Positions 37,473 through 48,556 of a stretch of DNA of 64,000 nt are shown in pieces; the first letter of the stretch is position 1; the number at the start of each line of letters is the position of its first letter. Under the pieces are notes generated by a model. That model was not told the DNA's origin. It was given only the letters and a program-made list of their open reading frames with translations, and made no database searches. The DNA lies in the NCBI GenBank assembly GCA_033725935.1, contig MU867073.1, positions 372,001-436,000 of the forward strand, written 5' to 3'. The DNA is from Cladorrhinum sp. PSN259 (taxonomy: Eukaryota > Ascomycota > Sordariomycetes > Sordariales > Podosporaceae). A program made the translations under genes and the position numbers.

Positions 37473-39463
37473 TCAAAGTCCAGGAGGAGGGGGAACCTAA
37501 CAACAATCAGCGTCAGAACACTTACACAGACGAGCAAAGAGACTTACAGAACTGTAGCCGCCGGACATGCCAGGAGCGCCAGAAGGTGGAGGCGGAGGAG
37601 GAGCAGAGGACGGCGGTGGAGGTGGTGCAGCCTCGCTGGGCGGAGGGGGAGGGGGCGTTGCCGCGGCACCTGGAGCACCTGGGGCGGCGGTTCCCTGCTG
37701 TCCAGCAGCCAAAGCAGCAGCTTGGTAGTATTGTTGATACATGGCAACATAGGCTTGATACCCACCATAGGCCGCATAGGGATCAGCACCTCCGGCGGCT
37801 TGGCTGCCATAGTACTGCGAATACTGTGCAGCGTAATCGGCAGCTGTTGTAGGTGTGCTGGCTGCAGGGATGGGAGACGCCGCTGACGGAGCTCCTGGTG
37901 CAGGTGAGTTGCGGTAGCTGTGGTTGTTGCTATTGCTGTTGCTGTTACTGTGGTGGTTGTCGCCGCGACCATACCCCTGGTATGAATCACCACCACCCCG
38001 ACCGCCATAACCACCACTGTGACCACCTTGTCCTCCATAATGGGGGCGGGGTGGACGTTTCTTGAAATCTTCATACTCCAGCTTAACATTACCAAGGAGA
38101 TCTTGGCAAAGTTCCTTGGCTTTCTCAACCATGTTGGGATCCGGGCCCCTGATATGCGTCAGCACAGAACCGACTTTGAAAATAAAAAGAAACTTACGCG
38201 ACATGCAGATACATAGGCTCCTCGCTCTCAAACCCAGTAGAGTTTTCGACATAACCAGAGCCACGGCCCTTGATTTGGACGCGGCAGCCCGTCTCTGCTT
38301 GAATGTGCTTGACGTATGCACCACCATGGCCCACGACCTGGGCGCGGAGGTTGAAGCCAGGCTCAGACTCAAGGCCGATGGGGATCTTCTCTTCGGGCCA
38401 TTTACGCTGTTTGAAAGGTTAGAAGGGTTTCCGGTTACAACATGGCCACTACTTACTCTGCCAAACTCGTCCCGCTCGACCTGGGGTTGTTGCTCTTGGT
38501 CCCGGCGGCGGAAACGACGCTCATCCACAAGCTGGGGGAGTTCCTGCTTCATCAACTCCTCGATCTTGGCCACAGCTTTATCCAAACCTTCCTTCGTCGT
38601 GCTTGTGACATGGAGATATAGAGGTGGGTTCGTTGGTGTTGCCATGTTCTTGTCGGGTAAATAGCTGCCGCGGGTCGTAACATCTTGAAAACTCATCTAG
38701 GTCAATCGAGGTCCTATACAACAGTATATGTGAGGAAGGTGGGCGTACCGGCACCAGTTTCATCTTTAATCTAAATCAAGCAGCCGAGGTCAGCAGATGC
38801 AAAAGAGGGTGGGCTTGTGCGAGCTATCATCATGCTTCAGGTAAGCAAGAGTGTCCCGCGCAAAAGCTTCCGTATACGCAAACCACAGTTGTGGAAAAGG
38901 AGAGCTGATAGTAGATCAGTGTGATGACAACACAAGGATTTATTTACCATTTTCTGAGTTGACCCCTTGGTCAACAAATATCGGTTGCGCAGATCGTTCA
39001 CTTCGATATCCTTGATATAATCACCATCTGAGATATACATCTCACCGTTGATGGTATTGACAGGCGCATCCTTGTTCGCTTCTGAGCTTGATCGAACTGG
39101 AGGAACATCGACGTGCTGGATGCCCTTGCGTGCCTGGAGTTGCGCATTGATTCTCGCAGCAGCGGCAGCTACAGAAGGTCTCAAGTCAGCAATGAACACG
39201 GTGCGATATTGCAGAGCCTCCCTGGGAGTTGCTTTACCAGCAGTGGCAACAGGGTCGTCGACAGGTGACTTGGGGCCGGTAGGCGGCGCGGTGGGTGTGC
39301 GATCACGAGGAGTATAGTCGGGACTGCGATCACGGGTGCGCGCGTCTGGCTTGCGAGCTGGCGGGGAGCGGGATCGCCGGTCAAATCGAGAGGGACGCCG
39401 AGGTTCAGGCTCCGTCTGGTCGAAGCGAGAGCGCTTCGCGCTGCGTCGCTCGGAATCGTCCAT
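37473..39463 (-). CDS. KHDC4-like KH-domain RNA-binding protein
   Basis: Six minus-strand exons: 39463-38948, 38770-38749 (22 nt), 38683-38457, 38406-38198, 38148-37548 and 37496-37473, giving 532 residues. Order: an Arg/Ser/Asp-rich N-terminus like splicing factors, an AAAARINAQL helix, a first KH-like region split by the micro-exon (STQKM|IKDETGA|DVTTRGSY), and a second KH region (GFNLRAQVVGHGGAYVKHIQ). A Gly/Arg-rich stretch (GGYGGRGGGDS), a Tyr/Gln/Ala region and a Pro-rich tail ending SSVPPPPGL follow. The order and motifs match animal KHDC4 (BLOM7), implicated in pre-mRNA splicing, so a nuclear role is likely. The last exon (8 codons including stop) is the least certain. Confidence 0.88.
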
Positions 39464-40224
39464 TGGAATGGTGTCCTAAAGTGTCGATTGTTTGATTGTG
39501 TTCTAAGTGTCAAGTCGAGATGAAATGGCGCTACGCGACAGTTATTCTGATTTGTTATAATCGATGAGGTCAAAATTGTATTTTTCAGGGCAAAAAAAAT
39601 AGGGAACCGCGGGGAGCAGCAGGAACAAAGCGAACGACCAGGTCGTGTCGTTAAACTTTCAGTGGACACCTAGAAAAATCTATGAGGCTACCGCTCTCCC
39701 TGCAGCGAGTGACTCTTGTAAGGAACCGTGATAAGACCCACTCAGGTCCGTGTGAACCCTCAATTTCATCGGCTTTTGCACTTACCAGTCCAGAAGAATC
39801 CGGGGTCCTCAAACTGAGGACTCAGGTAGCTTTGGGTGCAGATCCCTGTAATTCCCTGGAAAAGAGAGGCGGATGATCGGTTTAACCGCTTCCGTAGCTC
39901 CTAGGTAAAGCCCCACCTCCACCCACCGAGTCCGGAGCACAGTGTGGGCACCGCCAATTCCAACAGCTCTGGCTCGCTCCAGCGGTGCTAGCGGGCATTG
40001 GCCAATGCAAGCTTGCCTCCACAACCGGCGCTGGCTCTGGATGTGTCAGACCCGGACCTGAGCACCGCCGAATCGGTCTTAAGCTTTTCTCTTTTTATTT
40101 CTCCCTCTTCCCTCGCCAGGTGACGAGCTGTGACTCAGTTAATCTCATATCTTACCGATAGCTTCGACAACTTGCCACCGCCAGTCGAAACGGGCCGCTC
40201 CGGGTTGCAATCAATCCCCTGAAG
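39464..40224. other. Divergent promoter, KH protein and ILV6
   Basis: Spacer of ~760 bp between divergent genes. It contains the TGACTCA element listed next. No coding signal seen. Confidence 0.5.
40131..40137. promoter_or_regulatory. TGACTCA element (Gcn4/CpcA type) upstream of ILV6
   Basis: An exact TGACTCA lies 88 bp before the ILV6 start codon. This is the core bound by the general amino-acid control bZIP factor (Gcn4 in yeast, CPC1/CpcA in moulds). Branched-chain amino-acid genes are classic targets. Binding itself is inferred. Confidence 0.6.
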
Positions 40225-41238
40225 ATGGCATCCCGAAGCCTCTTCGCTGCATCGCGCAGGTTAGCAACGGTGGCGACACCAATCGGTGCGCGGTACAGCT
40301 CTAGCAGCAGCTCGTCGACCTCGGCCATCGCATACAAGGCCATCCGGCGCCGGCAAGCACCTCTCCCACTCAGCGACCAGCCCCCCGCATGGTCAGCACA
40401 AGCTGCCGTTTCCAATATTCTCTACGAAACTCCCACCCCCTCTGCCGCCCCACCTAAGCGCCACATTCTCAACTGCCTCGTTCAGAACGAGCCAGGTGTG
40501 CTCTCGCGCGTATCTGGTATTCTCGCCGCCCGTGGTTTCAACATCGATTCGCTCGTTGTGTGCAGCACCGAGGTGGAGGACCTCTCGCGCATGACCATCG
40601 TGCTCACTGGTCAGGACGGTGTCGTTGAGCAGGCTCGCAGGCAGCTGGAAGATCTGGTCCCTGTGTGGGCTGTTTTGGATTACACAAACTCTGCGCTCGT
40701 TCAGCGTGAGCTTCTCTTGGCCAAGATCAACATCCTCGGCCCTGAGTACTTTGAGGAGCTTCTCGCTCACCACCGTGAGATCACCGCCGATGGTGCTGAG
40801 GCTACCAACGGCCAGGAGGCGTCGGAGCCGACTCTCGAGAAGATTGCCGAGGATTTCCACCCCAGCAAGCTCGTTGTCAGCGAGGCTCTGCGTCACAAGC
40901 ACGAGCACTTGAAGAACATTACCTACTTCGCTCACCAGTTTGGCGGCAAGGTTCTCGATATTAGCACTAACAGCTGCATTGTTGAGATGTAAGTTGAGCC
41001 ATGTCATATGCCAAGACGTTTGAGTCACTAACACTAACACCTCACCCCTGCTAGATCTGCAAAGCCCTCAAGGATAGACTCATTCCTCAAGCTTATTGCT
41101 CCTTTCGGTATTCTCGAGTCTGCCCGAACTGGTCTTATGGCCCTGCCTCGCTCCCCTCTCTATGGACCTGATGAGGAGGATACCCACGTTAAGGATGCAG
41201 ATGAGGTTGTTGATGCTAGCACCCTTCCGCCTGGTTAA
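40225..41238 (+). CDS. ILV6: Acetolactate synthase regulatory (small) subunit
   Basis: Two exons, 40225-40988 and 41055-41238, give 315 residues. The join reads STNSCIVE|ISAKPSRIDSFL. Residues 1-60 are a mitochondrial presequence rich in Arg and Ser, including a Ser run. An ACT domain follows (HILNCLVQNEPGVLSRVSG, GFNIDSLVV, at about 77-155), then the C-terminal small-subunit domain (LLAKINILGP, FGGKVLDIS, FLKLIAPFGILE). The subunit confers valine feedback control on the catalytic Ilv2 enzyme in the first common step of valine and isoleucine synthesis. It is convergent with argB, 248 bp apart. Confidence 0.95.
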
Positions 41239-41486
41239 AGGTGTTGAATGTTTGGGAAAGATAAAAGTTTTGATATCATATACCGTAATTCAAGAGCACG
41301 AGTTTGATTTGGGCGTAAATTAAATTTTCGTCACTATTTTCAAAAAGCAGCTCATTATATTTGTCTCCTCGCTATCCCCTGAACTTTTTTTTTGTACCGT
41401 AACTCCCAAAAGCCACGCCATTTAGAACTGGAATCGTTCTTTTTGAGCCAAGTCGTAACGTTTGATCATATCTTGATGCAAGTGTT

Positions 41487-42689
41487 TTAGAGGATCTTGC
41501 CCTTGTTGACAACAAATGCCTCCAGGGCAGCTATGACGAGGGTTAGTATGGGTAAAGTACAAGAACGGGATATTTGTTGACACTTACAAACTGCAGCCCA
41601 GAGTCTGTTCTCGGCCTCGGGGAAGACCAAAGACCTGGGGCCGTAGAAGACCTCATCGTCAACCTCCTCGGGATGTCTAGGCAAGCAGTGCATAAACTTC
41701 CAGTCGGGCTTTGCACCACCGCACTTTGCGAGCTCATTAGTGATTTGGTAGCCCGCGAACGCCTTTAGTCTCTTCTGCGCCTCAACCTCCTGACCCATGG
41801 AGACCCAGGTGTCGGTGACGAGAATATCGGCATCCTTGACAGCCTCCTCGGGAACAGTAGTCTCGGACAGCTTGCCGGGTTTGGCAACACCCTCACCTGC
41901 GGCAAGGATGAGCTTCTTCATCTCGTCGGGGATACCGTACCCAGTGGGCGATGCGACGGCGATGTCGACGCCCATCTTAACGCAACCAATGGCAAGGTCG
42001 AAAAGCACATTGTTGGAATCACCGACCCATGCGACCTTGAGGCCCTCGAGGCCGAGACTTGACTCGGTTGGGGTGCGAGCAAATGCCTCGTGGATGGTCT
42101 GGAAATCGGCAATGGTCTGGAGAGGGTGGAAGTCGCTGGAGAGGGCGTTGATTACTGGGACGCTGGAGTGTTCTGCCAGAGTGGTAACGTCGGAGTGAGG
42201 GCCCACGCGGGCAACCATGCACGAGGTCATGGAGGAGATAACTACTGAGGTGTCGTAGAGAGACTCGTTTACCTTGAGAGGGACATGTTAGCCCTACCGG
42301 TCCTCTGGCAGGAGGGAAGAAGCACTTACACCAAGCTGGATATCATCCTTGCCCAGGAACATGGGATGGCCACCCATTAATTGGACGGCAGCCTCTGTTG
42401 ATACACGGGTTCTGGTGCTACGCTTGTTGAACATCATGGCCACGGTCTTGCCAGTCATGGCACCGTGGAGGGGCTTTGGTGGCACCTGGCCGGCGGCGAA
42501 GGCATCTTTGACGGCCTTCTTGTGGGATGAGGCGTTAAGTACTAATCTGGTGAACTCGGCAGGGCTGAGATCGCTAATGGACATGAGATGTCTGGGCCCG
42601 GAGGCGCTGGAGAGTGGTCTAGTCTGAAGATTGGCCATGGCTGATTTTGTGAATGTGCGGGAACATGTACGATACATCATGGGATTCAT
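41487..42689 (-). CDS. argB: Ornithine carbamoyltransferase
   Basis: Three minus-strand exons: 42689-42330, 42272-41588 and 41530-41487 (362 residues). Joins read KDDIQLG|VNESLYDTS and LWAAV|SALEAFVVNKG. A mitochondrial presequence covers about residues 1-32. Carbamoyl-phosphate binding motif STRTR is at 91-95. The ornithine-side DSNN and SMG motifs are near 205-208 and 278-280, and the catalytic HCLP is at 315-318. The enzyme makes citrulline from ornithine and carbamoyl phosphate in arginine synthesis. The start at 42689 gives a standard presequence; the frame is open further upstream, but that stretch is not presequence-like. Confidence 0.96.
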
Positions 42690-43896
42690 GACGGTGAGGG
42701 GTTGGGTGTTAAGGGGGGTATGGGGGGATATATAGAGACAGCGCAGCAAGCTTCGAATGAAAATTTCGAGTGGGTATGTGGTAATCGACTTTTGCCAATG
42801 GCTGATAAGAGTTTGTGAAGTGTTCCTGGCGATCGTCCCTGGGAATTGCCTCCTCTTCTTATGAGGAGCGGAGATCACAATGTTCTGATGGCTTGGGCGT
42901 GAGTCAGTCGACGAGAAGGCCGAATGGTGACCAAACAGAGATTAGAATAAAAATGACAGGTACCTTGATGTCTTTGAGCGACCCTGCTAGCTCCCGCTAC
43001 TTCCAGCTATGTAATGTACCTCTGACTGGACTACTGTATGCATTTTTTTTTTCTCGGCCAAGCGTTTCCTTCCAGATTTCTTCCCTTTCGTCTGGTGTCT
43101 CCGTCTAGCTGGGCATCTTTTGCCACATCCGCTGTGACCCTGCGTGAGATTCCCGATAACCTAATAACGGTCAATTGCTTTCCACCTCCAATTATCAACT
43201 TCAAAGATTTGTCTCAACATGGCCCTCCCTGTATCGGAGCGGGATCGCAACTGGGATGTTGGCAGGTGCAGGGCTGACGAATCGCTGGTGTTTCACTGGC
43301 TGTTTTCGTCATTTTTTCCTCCACTCGCCGGGGTCTGTTCCTGGGCCGGCACACCACACCAGCGGCACTCAAAGGAAATCGGAGTCACTTCAAAAGTTGG
43401 GTGCGCTCAAGCCACCAGGCGGACAGTGAGCCGGGGTCACAGTCCCTGAGTGCCTGGGTGCCTCGACGCCTCGTGGCACTTTACCAATCAGAAAGCAGGA
43501 ACCACAATACATGCGCCCTGCCGTTTCAAGGCGGCAGCTTTGGAACCTGCCACATTCTGCCACGCTTACGCGTGGGTTCAGAGGCAACCGCTCTCACCAG
43601 CGATGTCATCCAATCCCGAAGCCTAACCTTATCCAGCTCTAGGTTTTTGTCCCAATGATGGACCTGCTTTAACCGGCCATCCCCATTTCTCATTGTGAGC
43701 CCATCCCGACGTCCACATAACAACAACATTTATTCATTTTGGCTTCTCATCCTTATCGCACCACTTTGCGGGGATATCATAACCATCTGTGAGGGTCATG
43801 TCATAGGCCAAGCCGACGCAATCGCACCATCCCTGCTGTCCTTCCTGGGGCAGCTCGAAGTCGCTGCTAGCGAGCAGCACCACCTCATCTCACAAA
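42690..43896. other. Divergent promoter, argB and Tag1-like gene
   Basis: 1.2 kb between divergent genes. It contains the TGACTCA element listed next. Frames inside show no domain. Confidence 0.5.
42900..42906. promoter_or_regulatory. TGACTCA element (minus strand) upstream of argB
   Basis: TGAGTCA on the plus strand, i.e. TGACTCA read in argB's direction, sits 211 bp upstream of the argB start. It is the same Gcn4/CpcA core as before ILV6. Confidence 0.55.
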
Positions 43897-46712
43897 ATGT
43901 CCGATTCAGAAAGATCGCCTCTTCTTCCGGCTGCTGGCAGCTCAAAGATACCTGAACTCCAAGTGAACGATGAATCGCTGGAGACGGCGCCCCTCCTCGG
44001 AAACTCCGGCGGGACTCCCCGCTACGACGGTGAACGCGATGACGTCCGGAACGAGACAGCCTCAATAGCTTCGCGCGAAACAGATGCCGCCTCTATCAAG
44101 TCCGTAAAAGGAAAATCGATACGATGGCCATCCGTTATCGCTATGATTGTGCTGTCATTCTTTGCCCTCGCCATCATGGTCCTCGCCTTCTTTGTCCCTG
44201 CTGCAATGGAAGAATACGCGAAACAAGCCGTCGTTGTTGAGCCGACGAACCTCTCGCTCGTATCCATAACTACCAACGGTGTGCGCGCAAGAATTCAAGC
44301 AAACTTTCGACTAGATGCCCAGCGTGTCGAGAATATCCATGTCCGACGAGTGGGCAGGGCCGCAACCTGGCTAGTGGGACAGCTGGCGACTGAGGAGACC
44401 AAGATCAACATATACCTCCCCGATTATGACAATGTTTTGCTTGGAACTGCCGCCGTTCCGGGATTAACAGTTTCCATTGAGGATGGCCGGAACAATGAGG
44501 TGGATATCGAGGCCGACCTCATCCCGGGCGAAGCGGAGGGTATTCGCATGATTACGAATGAATGGTTGGAAGGAAGGCTAGGAACGGTCCGTGTCAAGGG
44601 GACAGCCGATATCGAAATTAAGGCTGGAGTGATTCCGCTCGGAAAGCACTCGATTGCAGAGTCTATGACATTCGAAGGTCAATCTCTCTACCGCTCCTTT
44701 GCCTCTCTATACTTTGGAGAAAAGTCCATTTCTTAAATCACATACACCATTTCCATTACCATGCCCGTCACACGTCCAATTTTGAACCGTCTTGCTGATA
44801 TGTAGTGTAGCCCACAAGCTCCCTCAGATGCCTGAATACAACATCACGAGGCTGAACTTTGTAGAACAGCCAATTCCCGGCGGCGACGACAGGAAAGCTA
44901 TGGCGGCCGACGTATCTATACAGGCCTTCAACCAGTATCCTGTATCCCTTAATATTCCCCCGCTTGGCTTCGAGATTCTTCTTCCCGGTTGCGGGCCGGC
45001 CGACACTATCCACGTCGCAGCTGCTAGAACAAGTCCGGTGGCCGTGCACTCGCATTCTGAGGTGGTTGTTCAGGCTCGCGGAATCATCGAGGAGCTCTCC
45101 GACTCACTCATTCAAGCGTGCCCCAACTCGGACTCATCACCACTCGACTTGTTCTTTGAGAAGTACCTCGGAAATGAAACGACGACAGTCCTTGTGCGGG
45201 GCAAGAGACAACCAGACAGTGATACACCTGATTGGCTTGGAGAAATTCTTTCTAGCATCACCGTATCTGTGCCGTTTCCTGGACGCTCGTTTGATAACTT
45301 GATTCGCAGCTTCTCGTTGACGGATGTTCACTTTACCTTGCCCGACCCAATGGCTGAGCCTGGCGACCCTGATGCGAACCCTAAGGTATCAGGAACAGTA
45401 ATCGTTCTCGCAAGGCTACCATCCGAGATGAACTTCTCTCTCGACGTCAAGGCGGTCAGGGCAAATGCCAACGTCTTTTATCGTAACCGGAAACTCGGAG
45501 AACTCATCCTCGACAAGTGGCAGACTGCAAACTCGACCCAGATCCCTGCAGATGAAGACCATGAAGCTGGTCTTGAGATACAATCCCGGATTGAAGATGC
45601 GCCCCTCAATGTTACGGACCCCGATGTCCTCAGCGATGTCATTCAGGCTCTTTTGTTCGGAGGCAAGACGATCACTCTGGATGTAGATGCCCTTGTCGAC
45701 GTCAAGGTGCAAACAATTCTAGGAGAACTTGTTCTGAAAAGTGTGCCCGCCGATGGCACCATCCCACTCAAACGTCCGTATTTGTTTCAATAACCCCGTT
45801 AGTAGCCTCGCCCGATGGCTTGCTTTTCCTTTGCGATCAAGCTAGTGGATATGGACGACTTCGGACACCGGCTAACCTTGGAACTTTGTAGCTCTCGGAG
45901 GGGATCTTATAGGTTCAACAGAACCCAAAGTTGGAACGATTGAGATCCTCGACACAACCTCGGACTCGATTTCATTGAATGCATTAGTCAACATTACAAA
46001 TCCTACACCTTACTCGGCTTACATTCCTTTTATCAGTATACATATAGAGAACAACGGCAGCACCCTTGGCGAAGCTCATGCTAGGGACCTCAACATCCAG
46101 CAGGGAGAAAACATCAACCTCTTAGTATCGGCCAAATGGCAACCGGCGATGGGGGGCAGGAAGGCCATCAAACGCGGCCGCGATGTTTTATCAGAGTATA
46201 TATCCGGCTTCAACACCACCATCACCATACGGACTTACAACGGCTCCTTTCCATCTCAGCCAAGCTTGGGCAAGGCCTTGTCTCGAATGAACTTGACAAT
46301 TGCTGCTCCCAAACTCCATCTGCCCGGCAAGGATAAAGATGAGCAGTCACATTTCCTTCGAGAGGCAACGTTTCATTTGTTTTCGTCTACTGCTACTTTT
46401 ACACTTGTTTCGCCTCTGGAAAAAAATGTGTTGTACATTGACTCGGTGGATGCTACGGCGCTGTATAATCACACGGAGCCAATTGGAAGGATCGAATATG
46501 ATTTGCCGTTTGCTGCGCCGCCCGGCGAGTCGGTTACACCCAGATTGCCTGTGGATTGGTCAAGGGACTCAATTGGATACGACAAGGTGTGGCAGGCGTT
46601 GGGCGGGAAGATGAAGTTAGATGCAAAGGCGGTTGTAGGTGTCAGACTTGGGAAGTGGACTGAGAAGTTGTGGTATGTTGGCAAGGGGATCGGGGCGAGT
46701 ATCAGGTTGTAA
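43897..46712 (+). CDS. Tag1-like vacuolar membrane glycoprotein (DUF3712/LEA-like repeats)
   Basis: Three exons proposed: 43897-44677, 44811-45773 and 45892-46712 (854 residues). The cytosolic N-terminus (about 1-78) holds two acidic dileucine signals, ERSPLL (5-10) and ETAPLL (29-34), of the AP-3 vacuole-sorting type. One membrane span lies at about 79-101, and a large lumenal part has repeated LEA-like beta domains and many NxS/T sites. This fits the fungal family of yeast Tag1, a vacuolar protein linked to ending autophagy and acid balance. The second join (PLK|PLGGDLIGS) restores frame well. The first is uncertain: I chose the GTCAAT donor, giving SMTFEA|HKLPQMPEYN, over reading on to a stop at 44734. 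Confidence 0.75.
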
Positions 46713-47344
46713 TGATTTCGTTAGGGCGGTATTTCTTGCGCTTTTGGATTCTGGTATTTTTTGGGGTAGGAGTTCTTTTGGAGTTTGGAGTCGGCATGAT
46801 GCATGGATAGGGACAAAGGCAACAGGTTATGGGTGTTCGAGAGACAACAATGCGCCGGCTAGATATCTATATGAAAGGGCCGAACGGAGCTTGTACATGA
46901 TAGGCCTTGAGTAAACAGTCTCCAATCATCATAAATAATTATATGTTAAGTGGGGGCAAACTGTACTTGCCAATAGCATTCTTAGTGATACAGACCTCTA
47001 CTTTCGGTGTGTTTTATACACCGCTGCTAAAGTATGTTAATAGAGTAGGAGATGTGTTATTTATATTTACACAACTTATTCGATTTACAATCTAATGCTG
47101 AGACTTTTGTTAGCGCGGTACACGCCCTAATTACTAACCTTATTTCATAAAGAAGTTGCAGGTTCTGTGCCGGTCGGTACGACTGGCACTGCAATGACCA
47201 TTCAACCAACCTTCCAAAGGGAACGTCGAATTGCAAAACTCAATTGCAATATATGTATGGTTGATGGAGTACCAATCCGTCACAGGTTCCTGCCAAATGC
47301 CACTTCTACTTATCCTCCGCCTCTTCCCACTCTCTGTTCACAGA
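46713..47344. other. AT-rich spacer with a hairpin
   Basis: No gene seen. At 47167-47189 two 10-base arms, identical but for one base, form an inverted repeat around GTA (GTGCCGGTCG / CGACTGGCAC). The AT-rich composition and nearby decayed sequence suggest mobile-element debris. Confidence 0.4.
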
Positions 47345-47414
47345 CATCTCTTCACGAACATCTCTTCACGAACATCTCTTCTCGAGCATCTCTTCACAAA
47401 TATCTCTTCACGAG
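47345..47414. repeat. 14-bp tandem array, five units
   Basis: Five consecutive 14-bp units of CATCTCTTCACGAA with a few substitutions, at 47345, 47359, 47373, 47387 and 47401. The array ends six bases before the ATG of the HNH pseudogene. Confidence 0.85.
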
Positions 47415-47420
47415 GGCAAA

Positions 47421-47960
47421 ATGTCTCTTAGGGGTGCTCAGGCTCTCCACCGCATGTTTTCATCTACGACTCCCGGGGTTTCGATACCCTACTTGGCGGC
47501 CTAGTCCTCACCCTCGGCGTAACCAATAAAAACTTCTACGACATGGTCGATATCATCATCGATATCTCGCCTCCCGGCCCCTTCCTGATCCGAAACGAAA
47601 ATGGTGAAACACTCGGCAGAGATATACATCAACTTAAGTCTGGGGCGTATTATGTTGAAGCGAATAGTATTATCCAGGTATGTTTTTTTTACGATTTATT
47701 TTATAATATATACTAATAAACTTAGAAAACCGCTTAGGGACCTTTCACCCGATCGATATCTTTTCAGACAGGGCAACGAGTACAATAATTCAAAAGAAGA
47801 TTCCGAGAACGAGACGGATATTGTGTCGTGTTAAAAGAGGAGTGTCTGAATGAATATATTGGTATATGGCCAGGTTTCGAGGCTGCACACATATTTTCCC
47901 TCTTGCATACGAACAGCAGTGACATACATAAGGATACAATTTACACTTTCCTATGCCTAT
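47421..47960 (+). pseudogene. HNH-endonuclease family gene, RIP-like decay
   Basis: An ATG at 47421 opens MSLRGAQALH, then the frame slips by one base at about 47453 into 75 open codons (HVFIYDSRGFDTLLGGLVLT...) ending at a GTATGT donor at 47678. After an AT-rich intron (acceptor 47725) the frame holds stops at 47735 (TAG, where a Trp is plausible) and 47786 (TAA, where a Gln is plausible). It then reads RRFRERDGYCVVL and WPGFEAAHIF, the start of the HNH nuclease domain in a common fungal family with an N-terminal YDSxG...GGL domain. A further frameshift follows AAHIF. Both stops fit C-to-T changes at CpA on one strand or the other. The right limit is approximate. Confidence 0.65.
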
Positions 47961-48050
47961 TTCACTTATTCATACACCTGTTTAGCTTCTGTTAATGCAT
48001 TCCAGACTCTTTTCTACGCCTGTTCGGCTTAATGTATTCCTGACTCCATT

Positions 48051-48100
48051 CTACGCATGCTGGATATTCCGACCTGCGTAGGTAATCCCTTCCACCACGT
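48051..48100. mobile_element. Fragment related to the 9.5 kb inverted-repeat element
   Basis: TACGCATGCTGGATATTCCG and a downstream CCTTCCACCACGTG match, with gaps, the right arm and flank of the 9.5 kb element (9553-9614: TACGCCTGCTGGATATCCCG ... CCTTCCGCCACGTG). A partial copy of the same unit lies just before it (about 47994-48035). No left arm was found. Confidence 0.5.
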
Positions 48101-48282
48101 GCCATCTTCTAATTTTGGGATTTTCTTACAACCTTACAGTTTTAGTTTTAATTGAATTTTTGGATTGACTTCCACACCTTGCTCTGTCCTTGGTTTTGTT
48201 GAGCATGTCCCGAGCTAACAAACGTTTAAGCATTGGATTGTATTGTCCATTTTGTCCCCTTTATATTTGACCCCTGGGCGCT

Positions 48283-48504
48283 TTGTATTTTGCCCCTTTC
48301 CCCGTATTTTACCCCTCCTGCAAAGATCGAGCAATACCGACAGCCTTGCACCGACAGCTTTGCAATGAAGAGATCCCCGCACCTGAGCCCTTAGAGGCTG
48401 AGGAGCTTCACGATATCTGGCAAAATAGAAACCAGTGCCGCCCGGTACCACCGAAACTTTCGGACAACTACAAGGCCGACCTCATCAATCTCAAGCGCCG
48501 ATAG
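48283..48504 (+). other. Open stretch of unknown origin, no ATG
   Basis: A 73-codon open frame ends at 48504 with the coding-like text PAPEPLEAEELHDIWQNRNQ. It has no in-frame ATG and no clear splice partner. It may be a gene remnant, or chance upstream of the gasdermin-like gene. Confidence 0.25.
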
Positions 48505-48556
48505 ATTACTTTGGCGGCGACGGTGGGGGTACTAATTCTACATCGCCAGCCTCATC

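Noticed and set aside
44678..44736. Read-through of Tag1-like exon 1 to the stop at 44734
   Set aside because: It would end the protein before two exons that clearly continue the same family; a donor at 44678 restores the frame to a natural HKLPQMPEYN join.
47345..47414. CRISPR-like array
   Set aside because: Units are contiguous 14-bp repeats without spacers, and the genome is fungal.
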